A program made the position numbers and the translations under genes. Positions 8,035 to 14,525 of a DNA stretch of 14,525 nucleotides are shown in pieces. Every line of letters starts with the position of its first letter. The first letter of the stretch is position 1. Source of the stretch: Cudoniella acicularis. Lineage: Eukaryota > Ascomycota > Leotiomycetes > Helotiales > Helotiaceae. The stretch lies in NCBI GenBank assembly GCA_013054445.1, contig JAAMPI010001430.1:1-14525 (forward strand), in the 5' to 3' direction. The notes under the pieces were generated by a model. It was not told the DNA's origin and searched no databases. It saw only the letters and a program-made list of their open reading frames with translations.

Positions 8035-9055
8035 ACGCAGTGGTTTCCTCCCAAGGATTTGTTCACAGAAACAGAAGTTTCATCGCAACATAGCAAGGTT
8101 TTCACAGTGACAGGAGGAAATACAGGCATCGGATTTGAGCTGATTAAGATTTTGTACGGCACTGGCGCTACAATCTATATGGCATTGCGATCCAAGGTAA
8201 GTTTGGAGGGTTAACTTCCATATCTAGTAAAGGTGATGTTGGCTCTAGGACAAGGCAGAAAAAGCTATCCAAACACTCACAGAAGCATCACCACCTCCCA
8301 AGACACCAAGTCAGGTCAAATTCCTTCAGCTTGACCTCAATGATCCTGTGTCAGTCAAGGAAGCTGCAGCGAGCTTTGCCCAACAAGAAGCTAAGCTCGA
8401 TGTCCTCTGGAACAATGCCAGTCCTGGTATTAAGGATTTTGAGATAGGTGACAGGACAGCACAGGGGCTTCCTCCGATGATGGGTATAAACTGTGTCGCA
8501 ACACTACTGTTCACCAACCTTCTTGTGCCCCAGCTTCGTGCTGCTTCAACAGAGTCTCCGTCTCGCGTAGTGTGGACATCGACTTTTATGGTCGAGGGCG
8601 GAACTCTAGTAAATGGTATCGACCCCAGCCTTCTGGAAGAAGTTACAACAGACGGTATGAAGAACTATGCGATTTCGAAGGGCGGCGCCTGGATGCTGTG
8701 TCGGGAATTTGCGAGGCGATATGGGAGGAACGGAATTGTGAGCGTTATGCAAAATATGGGTAATCTGAGGACTGGTGTGTATGATAAAATCGATGCGTTT
8801 ACTATGTTATTCCTTGGGCGCCTTCTGTATGATCCAAAGTTCGGAGGCTACACAGAGCTGTATGCGGGCCTGTCGCCGGATATCACGCTGGAGAACAATG
8901 GGGCATGTGTCATTCCTTGGGGAAGACTTCGACCCGACGAGGCATGTCCGCGGAAGGATATTATCCATGCCATGACCGCCGAAGAAGACGGCGGATTGGG
9001 ATATGGGAAGAAGTTGTGGGAGTGGTGCGAATTGAAATGGAAGCCATTTGTCTAG
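8035..9055 (+). CDS. Short-chain dehydrogenase/reductase (classical SDR, fungal retinol-dehydrogenase-like), start codon missing
   Basis: NAD(P)-dependent oxidoreductase of the Rossmann-fold SDR superfamily. Exon 1 runs to 8196, intron 8197-8248 (GTAAGT, GGTTAAC branch, CTCTAG), exon 2 8249-9055. The open frame begins just after an in-frame TAG at 8032-8034 with ACG CAG TGG TTT CCT. From that ACG it gives 322 residues, a normal family length. The N terminus WFPPKDLFTE matches the WFPPK/FFPPK start typical of these fungal SDRs. Cofactor motif TGGNTGIG at 26-33, NNAS at 109-112, catalytic Ser near 165, and Y194-x3-K198 (YAISK). The C terminus (YTELYAGLSP, WGR, LWEWCE) is family-like. No ATG occurs from 7601 to 8178; the first in-frame Met is at 8179, after the cofactor motif. 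It is either a start-lost pseudogene, a non-AUG start, or a gene with a distant first exon. Confidence 0.8.
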
Positions 9056-9224
9056 AGCGAGGGAGGTCTTAAATTCGTAAATTGGTTTGAGGGAGGTTTA
9101 TGGTGACTGGAATCAGGAGGTGATGCAGGAATTCTTGATGGTATTCGTCGAATCAATAAAAACCGCTAGCTGTTTTCTCGAGGGAACTTCGAAGTGAACC
9201 TTGCGACTGCTGTTGTTTCGTTTA

Positions 9225-9253
9225 ATCGGGAATCGGGATCGGGATCGGGATCG
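9225..9253. repeat. Short ATCGGG hexanucleotide microsatellite
   Basis: Units ATCGGG at 9225, 9232 (after one extra A), 9238 and 9244, then a partial unit to 9253. It lies in the SDR-SET intergenic space. Confidence 0.85.
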
Positions 9254-9534
9254 AAGCCGCTAGCGTCTTTGCCTGTTTTTTCCTCAGGAAAGAAGACCTC
9301 GGGATTCTTCTTCAACTCAAAAGATTCGATTTCAGTTGGGCAGGTTCAAAAACCACTAGTTTTCTTAGTGATTCTGGTCGGGTTTACTCCTCTGTCGAGA
9401 CAGACGTCAGTCGTGACAACAATCCGATCTCCAAGTGACTTTCATCCTCAACGACGAAAATCCGAATTGGACGAGATCTCCGCCCATTGGTTCACCAGCT
9501 TGCGCGACCAGCAAAAAAGCAGTTGACGCGTCAT

Positions 9535-9552
9535 GTATAGCAAGCGCTATAC
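9535..9552. other. Perfect 7-bp inverted repeat (hairpin) in the SET gene leader
   Basis: GTATAGC, a four-base AAGC loop, then GCTATAC. It lies 67 bp upstream of the SET-protein ATG and, if transcribed, would be a small stem-loop in the 5' UTR. No function is implied by sequence alone. Confidence 0.5.
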
Positions 9553-9618
9553 TAGTGCTCTCTAGCTACGATCTAAGCCGGTTCGAAGTTTCCCTGGGGA
9601 AGATTGGCTGCTGCCACC

Positions 9619-11838
9619 ATGCACCAAGACCCGGAGCAAACCAAAATCGAGGTCCTTCTCCAATGGGCTCAACAGTTCGACACCTCACTTCACCCAGATG
9701 TTGAGATATACCAGGATTTGATTACGGGATTGTCTTTCAGGGCACTTAATGACATAGCACCAGACACGAGACTTGTTAGCTGCTCTTACAACACGACACT
9801 ATCCTATCTCAACGCAATTCAAGCATCCGATATTTTCCAGCGACATGACTCCCAGCCCTTTCCTTCCGAGTTCACTCAAGCCATGAGTCCTGAAGATCCT
9901 AACATTATCGGGCACTTCTTCCTGATGCAACAATATTTAATGGGCTACAAAAGTTTTTGGTGGAACTATATTCGACTTCTCCCGCAGCCAGATGAAACAA
10001 AAAGTCTTGCGCTTCCAATTTGGTGGCCGGAATCAGATAGAATCTTCCTTGCTGGGACGAATGCAGAGCCGCCAATCTCAAAAAGGCAACAACTTTGGAA
10101 AGCCGAATGGGAGAGGGGTATTGACCTCCTTAAACATCGACTAGATCATTGGGAAAACTACAACTATATTCTGTATCAATGGGCCGCGACAATTTTCGGA
10201 ACGAGGAGTTTTCGAGCGTCGTTGACGATTTCTGAGGAGCTACTTAAAGATTCTTCCATACGACACCAGACTTTGGACCATGTCGGGCAGGATCGATTCT
10301 CAATCCTCCTTCCAGTCTTGGATATTGGGAATCATGACGGTATGAACAGAGTTCATTGGTCAAAAGAACCAATTTCTGGGCAATTCATTCTATCTTCCTC
10401 TGAAGCAGTGAAGCGGAACAACCAGATCTACAACTACTACGGCGATAAGTCCAATAGCGAGTTGCTGGTAGGATATGGCTTTACGCTTCCTGATCCGAAA
10501 AACGATATCGTGAACTTGAAATTGACGCCTGCTGTTGAATCTATTCAATTACGTCGGAGTCAAAAGTGCCACGTGTTTCCTAGTATCAACCAACCAGAAG
10601 AAGAGTTCATGTTCAAAATGTTGCGTGGAAACGTGAACGAAACTGGAACTGAATTGGTGGAATTGCAATTTTTTTCTCATGGCCTTTTTGATACTTTGGC
10701 ATGCATGGTCGCAAACCGCCGGGAGCATCGATTCATTGCGGCTAATCCCGCCTACTGCCTGGAAACGGACCTCGCTTTACTTTCAGGACCATTGTATCGC
10801 AGCATCTTTCTTGCTTTTCATGTTCTAACAGACAAGCTCGACTACGAAACAAAGCGGATTCAAGAAATTGGGGCAAGACTTCCGTAAGTTAGTCTTGGAT
10901 AGATCTGTCGCTTTGGTTTGAATTTAGGACCATACATGACCTCTACTGATATTTCATAGACTGCCGCAAAATCAAAACCAAGTATTGGCACTAAACTATA
11001 GAGAAAGGCAGCTTGGGGTTCTCACAGAAGCCCTCACTCGAATCCGGAAACGAATACATGCTGCCTCAACCTTCAACTCTTTCTGTGGTCACGCCTATCA
11101 CAATCAAATTTCAGCGTCCTCGGAGCAATATCTATTGCAAATTCACAGCCAGGTTGAGCTTCTTGCTTTGGAATGTGCTTTCAATTGGTTGCATGTTTAT
11201 TACCCCGATATACATGATGCTGTGACAAAGATCATTTCAGAGGACCAGGATGAACCACTTCCTTTAGACTGGACTATTCTGGTTGATGACTGGGATAATA
11301 CTTACTGGATAGTGTGGATCGCCCTCCTTTGGATGCTGTGGTCGCGTGATGGAGAGTCTTTCCTTATCCGGCATAAAGATTTGAGCTCCTGGCTCAGTGA
11401 AATGAATGTGTAAGCCGTCTCTTGTTTTTAGCAGCTTGTGCTAGGGCTGATTCAAGATTATAAACCAGGTCCTATGATTATCAACTAGTGATGGATAATG
11501 TCGATGGAATCTTTTATGCAGAGCCTTCGGAGCAAGATACAATCAACCACACACTTCAGCAAATAATTCAACTACCCCAATTCAACGGCTTGCAAAAATG
11601 GCTCTCGAAGGGCCAAAATTCTTGGAAAACTTTGCGGAACTTCGCAAGCCTTGTCGCTAAAGAAGAGGCAATTTCTGCTCACTTCAGTATAAAGAATGTT
11701 GAGCATGCTGACACGCAGCGGAAGCTTCAGAAAATGCTTGTCATTGGTAAGAAAAGGGAGCCCACTGACAGCCCTAAACACACGCTATGGACACAATTCC
11801 TTGGTGGGAGCCCAGGATTTACCAGTCCTACAGATTGA
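9619..11838 (+). CDS. SET-domain protein (SETD/Rubisco-LSMT-like), putative protein lysine methyltransferase
   Basis: Probable SAM-dependent protein methyltransferase. Exons 9619-10883, 10960-11409 and 11469-11838; introns 10884-10959 (76 nt, TACTGAT branch) and 11410-11468 (59 nt) are GT-AG and phase-consistent. They give 2085 nt, or 694 residues, with the stop at 11836-11838. The start sits in a near-perfect Kozak context (GCTGCCACCATGC); the frame is open upstream to 9604 but has no earlier ATG. The split SET domain begins near GLSFRALNDI (37-46). The core motif is LDIGNHDG (234-241, the N-H pair), then YNYYGDKSNSELLVGYGF (271-288), which is the hallmark Y-G-x-K-x-N-x-E-L-L-x-x-Y-G-F of the SETD3/SETD6/RKM/LSMT class. 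The rest resembles the variable helical substrate-binding region. The substrate is unknown. It converges with the 2EXR gene, with 154 bp between stops. Confidence 0.85.
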
Positions 11839-11992
11839 TACCTGATGCAGAATTCATCGATTTAGGCTCGTCAACCTCTGTTGTCCCGAAGCCCTTATTT
11901 TGTTCTTCCGATAAGAAATAATTGTGAGTCCTAGAAATCACCACCCAAGAGACCCCCACTCACACCTCGTCTTAGGCCTTTCCAAGAGAAGG

Positions 11993-13231
11993 TCAGAGAA
12001 CCCAGATATCTCGTCCTGTCATCGAATCATGCACCTTTCTCGTCTTCCTCAATTTCTGTTTCTTCATATCTTCGCATTTCACAAAAGCCATGAAGCCTCC
12101 AGATCTGTTGGCATCATCGACAACCCCGCGCACGATCCTCAATTTCTTCACCACCCCCTTCTGCTCACACAACTCCTTCCATAAGCTCTCGATGCAGCGT
12201 CTCGCATTCATCCAATTTCGATAATTCATCGTCGACTGCCACTGCTCTTGCTTCCATTCTTCTTCCATGATACGACTCATGTTTCTCCATGAAGCATCAA
12301 CCTCGTCTGCATTCCGCAATTCTCTAAACCACACCCGTTGGGTGAGTTGTCGCTTCCGTCCTTTCTCGCTCCTCGGAACCGCCAGGACTACCAGTTCCTC
12401 TAAAGCATTCAGATAGATCGGGCCCACAGATCGCTCGAAAACATGCTGGCCAACGCTCACGTTACACCACCAATTCTGTGAAACTCCCAGAGACCGAATC
12501 TTGTTTCTCTCCTCTTTCCCTATCGTCTGAAGAATATCAACCACCATAGATTCCTGGGATATGAAAAGGGTGTCACATTTATGATTCACCAGGTATTGAG
12601 GCTCCAGGAATTGAAAGCCAGCAGTATTTTGCTTCACTTGAAAAGTCTTGACGGCAGCTTCACGTGCCTCATGGTTGACATGGAAAAGACTTGGAATCTT
12701 CGTGATAATCGAATCCCGATAAAATGCGGGGTAGTGATTGAAGCTGGCTAATACTTCCACGATTCTTGGCTCATGAAGCGCATAATACCAGATTCTAAGA
12801 CGCAGTTCCGTTGGTAGTTGAGGGAATTTGGGGAATCCCGCGCGAAATTCAACCTCGACATTTGGCACGTGATATTCGCCGGGTTCGCCGGATAAGACAG
12901 TTTGCGAAGATGGTCCCTCTAACGATAAGCTTCCAGATGATAGTATCAAATTTCTCTTAGTAGAAGCAACCATCTGCGATGAAGGAAGGGCGGATAGGCC
13001 GTGGAGATTCCCTTCAACTGTAGACTCGTGCGGGGTTGTGGTGAGGGGTCGAGGCCTGGTAAGCTGAGCTAGTCCAGAAAACAGTTGCTTCGGAGCCTGA
13101 ACAACGGTGCGAATTAGGGCAAATGATGCAGAAGCCATGTTGAATGGTCTTGCTATGCCGGGAATCCACTGCTTGTTGAATAGTTGTTCAAAAGTAGAGC
13201 GGAGATTCCAAAACGGATTTAGCGAATCCAT
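11993..13231 (-). CDS. 2EXR-domain protein
   Basis: Single-exon protein of 412 residues starting at the ATG at 13231 and ending in TGA (11995-11993). The 2EXR domain is clear: FPKFPQLPTELRLRIWYYAL at about 133-152, EPRIVEV just after, then PSLFHVNHEAREAAVKTF at about 180-197. 2EXR proteins are abundant, lineage-expanded proteins of filamentous ascomycetes. The N-terminal motif resembles an F-box-like L-P-x-E-L-R-x-x-I-W helix, but a biochemical role is not established. The first roughly 130 residues are Ser/Thr/Pro-rich and probably disordered. The C-terminal part is charged (EEEWKQEQW, KKQKLRKTRK). No transmembrane segment or signal peptide is evident. Confidence 0.88.
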   Translation of the reverse strand: MDSLNPFWNLRSTFEQLFNKQWIPGIARPFNMASASFALIRTVVQAPKQLFSGLAQLTRPRPLTTTPHESTVEGNLHGLSALPSSQMVASTKRNLILSSGSLSLEGPSSQTVLSGEPGEYHVPNVEVEFRAGFPKFPQLPTELRLRIWYYALHEPRIVEVLASFNHYPAFYRDSIITKIPSLFHVNHEAREAAVKTFQVKQNTAGFQFLEPQYLVNHKCDTLFISQESMVVDILQTIGKEERNKIRSLGVSQNWWCNVSVGQHVFERSVGPIYLNALEELVVLAVPRSEKGRKRQLTQRVWFRELRNADEVDASWRNMSRIMEEEWKQEQWQSTMNYRNWMNARRCIESLWKELCEQKGVVKKLRIVRGVVDDANRSGGFMAFVKCEDMKKQKLRKTRKVHDSMTGRDIWVL

Positions 13232-14142
13232 TACGAAATCGAGGGTGAATCACTATTAGCTCTCAGGACGCGCCAAGTGGTTGCATGTCACGTTCAACAA
13301 GTACAAATCAGCTGACTCCTTTAATATTATTTAAGGCCTAGACTTTCAACTGTTGACTATTTTAAAATTTGTGATGCCTTGAAGCCTAGCTGATACTTGC
13401 ACATTCCATCTATTGCATTTTCATACATACAAAGGAACTTGAATGCGACTCTCTTTGACGTGGTTCCCTGATTGAGGCACGGAAACGTTCACGGCCAACA
13501 AATGAGACATTTCTACCCAGCGTGCAAGACAAAGGCTTTATCTGACACAAAGCTGCATTGATAAAGTTCAAAGCATGCGATTGTCAGACTCCATACATTG
13601 TGTTCGGGGCCAGACGCTACAACTATGATTCGTATATCACCTCGGTTGTGTTACCCCTTTGTCGTGTGCGAGGTGTCTTTGCTGAACCTCACCCTTCACT
13701 GTATGGCTATGCAATCTCACAAGCATCCACCGGGTTCAAGAACACGCTTGTACTATTCCGGAATCAATATTTTGAGTCAAGTGCCCGCAATTTCTCCCAA
13801 TTATCAGAAACATGTCTGTATTATTTTGCAATCAACCATTTGAGTCAACGCCCCCACAATCCCTCCTAATTATCAAAAATGCTCACAGACCCTGCCACTT
13901 TTGGTGAAAAATATCTTGCCTTATTGCAGATGAACTCCAGCTGAAAACAACCTTCCATAACCAAGTCCTTAAAACTCGTACAGCTGGAAAGCACAATGAC
14001 AAGATAAAATTTTCGTTGCGAGCCAAATCTCATTCTTATCCGGCAGTGCCGCCGTGCCAGTCTCTTCATCAGCGACTCGAACTCGTCCCTCCCCGCGCAA
14101 GCCTCTCACCACTGCTTTAAACGGCCACTAGGGAGGATTCAC
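13232..14142. other. Intergenic, no convincing gene
   Basis: Upstream of the 2EXR gene and downstream of a partial minus-strand gene. The plus frames at 13558-13869 begin with TTG or are short and show no family features. The minus frame 13866-14069 is also unconvincing. A diverged tandem duplication is listed separately. Confidence 0.5.
13762..13881. repeat. Diverged 68-bp-period tandem duplication
   Basis: The block from 13762 (AATCAATATTTTGAGTCAAG, then GCCCGCAAT, TCCCAATTATCAGAAA) recurs from 13830 (AATCAACCATTTGAGTCAAC, then CCCCACAAT, TCCTAATTATCAAAAA). Roughly 50 bases of each unit are alignable by eye with about ten differences. Confidence 0.7.
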
Positions 14143-14330
14143 TCAGTCTTCTGCGCTGCTGGAGCTGGTGGAGCTGGTGGAGCAGCCCGAGTCGCCAGAG
14201 TCTTAGCAATCTGCATCTCCTTGGAAGCAATCTGGTCTCCCAGCCAAGAATAACTTTCAATTCCATTGTCCTCTATTTTTCCATCAGCTGCCACTCACAC
14301 CTCTACGCAATTAACAGGAAGCTACTTACA
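14143..14330 (-). CDS. 3' end of a small gene of unknown function (partial)
   Basis: On the minus strand the last exon (about 14270-14143) reads DNGIESYSWLGDQIAS, continues through KEMQIAKTLATRAA, and ends in a Pro/Ala-rich tail (APPAPPAPAAQKTE) with TGA at 14145-14143. Amphipathic helix-like residues followed by an A/P-rich tail look like real protein, perhaps a small soluble or organellar subunit, but I do not recognise the family. Upstream, a donor GTAAGT at 14329 and an ATAGAG acceptor at 14271 define a 59-nt intron (57 nt if the TAG just before it is used, but that choice makes a stop at the junction). Only four clean codons (TTG CGT AGT ACT) precede the donor before an in-frame TAA, so the upstream exon structure is unresolved. 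Confidence 0.4.
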
Positions 14331-14525
14331 GTACTACGCAACTGCTGTTAGCCGATTTTTTTCCTCACCAAAACTAAGCATCGCACCACGAATTTCACTT
14401 GATAATAACTAACGCAATTCTTATTATTAGAACAAGCCAAATAGGCTAAATTAATCGTATTTGATCCCTCTTTAATCCGTATACTAAAAATAACCCGATT
14501 AAGTAATCCCCGGGCTTAGTATTTT
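14331..14525. other. AT-rich right edge of unclear nature
   Basis: No coding exon could be traced upstream of the partial gene. The last 120 bp or so are AT-rich, and ATACTAAAA near 14480 is matched by an inverted TTAGTAT near 14516. This could be a long intron, 5' flank, or the edge of an inserted element; the window ends before this can be decided. Confidence 0.3.

Larger units (their letters stand above)
9056..9618. other. Intergenic and 5' leader of the SET gene
   Basis: This 563-bp stretch runs from the SDR stop to the SET-protein ATG. It contains a short hexanucleotide repeat and a small perfect hairpin, listed separately. The open frame at 9194-9526 opens with GTG rather than ATG, has low-complexity composition at the repeat, and is not counted as a gene. 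Confidence 0.5.

Noticed and set aside
9194..9526. Plus-strand open frame of 110 codons between the SDR and SET genes
   Set aside because: It begins with GTG, runs through the hexanucleotide repeat, and shows no domain; nuclear fungal genes start with ATG.
9575..9600. GGTTCGAAG, a B-box-like word
   Set aside because: The T stem does not pair and no cloverleaf could be built upstream.
13558..13869. Plus-strand open frame of 103 codons
   Set aside because: It begins with TTG, has no recognisable domain, and runs across the tandem duplication.
14073..14100. Reverse-strand AGTTCGAGTCG resembling a tRNA B box
   Set aside because: No matching stem or A box was found on that strand.
1..14525. CRISPR array, phage, bacterial operon or defence system
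   Set aside because: The introns, gene spacing and protein families are fungal. No regularly spaced identical repeats, Shine-Dalgarno-linked gene runs or phage/defence proteins are present.

Overview
The window looks like nuclear DNA of a filamentous ascomycete (Pezizomycotina; a Leotiomycete-like fungus is a guess). The reasons are short GT-AG introns of 44-76 nt with CTAAC/CTGAC-like branch sites, a fungal CCG-9-type trehalose phosphorylase, a 2EXR-domain protein, and widely spaced genes with no operon organisation. I saw no rRNA, tRNA, CRISPR array or prokaryotic signal.

Layout. (1) 378-3113, minus strand: a ten-exon trehalose phosphorylase/synthase (GT4, ccg-9 type). It has a 4-nt microexon, a 23-nt exon and a one-base frameshift inside the glycosyltransferase domain. 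(2) 3776-4810, minus: an intact single-exon alpha/beta-hydrolase (HSL-type esterase) with an altered oxyanion-hole motif. (3) 5360-6139, minus: a decayed four-exon gene of unknown family. Its frame is kept across three introns but broken by four in-frame stops. (4) 6140-8034: about 1.9 kb without a convincing gene, holding a degenerate repeat cluster near 7.1-7.26 kb. (5) 8035-9055, plus: a two-exon classical SDR, complete except that no ATG precedes its cofactor-binding fold. (6) 9619-11838, plus: a three-exon SET-domain protein with a textbook Kozak start. (7) 11993-13231, minus: a single-exon 2EXR protein, convergent with the SET gene. (8) 13232-14142: intergenic, with a diverged 68-bp duplication. 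(9) 14143 to the right edge, minus: the 3' end of a small unidentified gene, followed by AT-rich DNA of unclear nature.

The genes do not form an obvious pathway. Trehalose metabolism, an esterase and an SDR are metabolic. The SET protein is probably a protein lysine methyltransferase, and the 2EXR protein has no known function. The common thread is local damage: at least three genes in the left and central part carry apparent lesions of different kinds (one-base insertion, multiple nonsense codons, lost start codon), while the SET, 2EXR and hydrolase genes read cleanly. All splice models come from reading the sequence by eye and checking phase; none is confirmed by transcripts.
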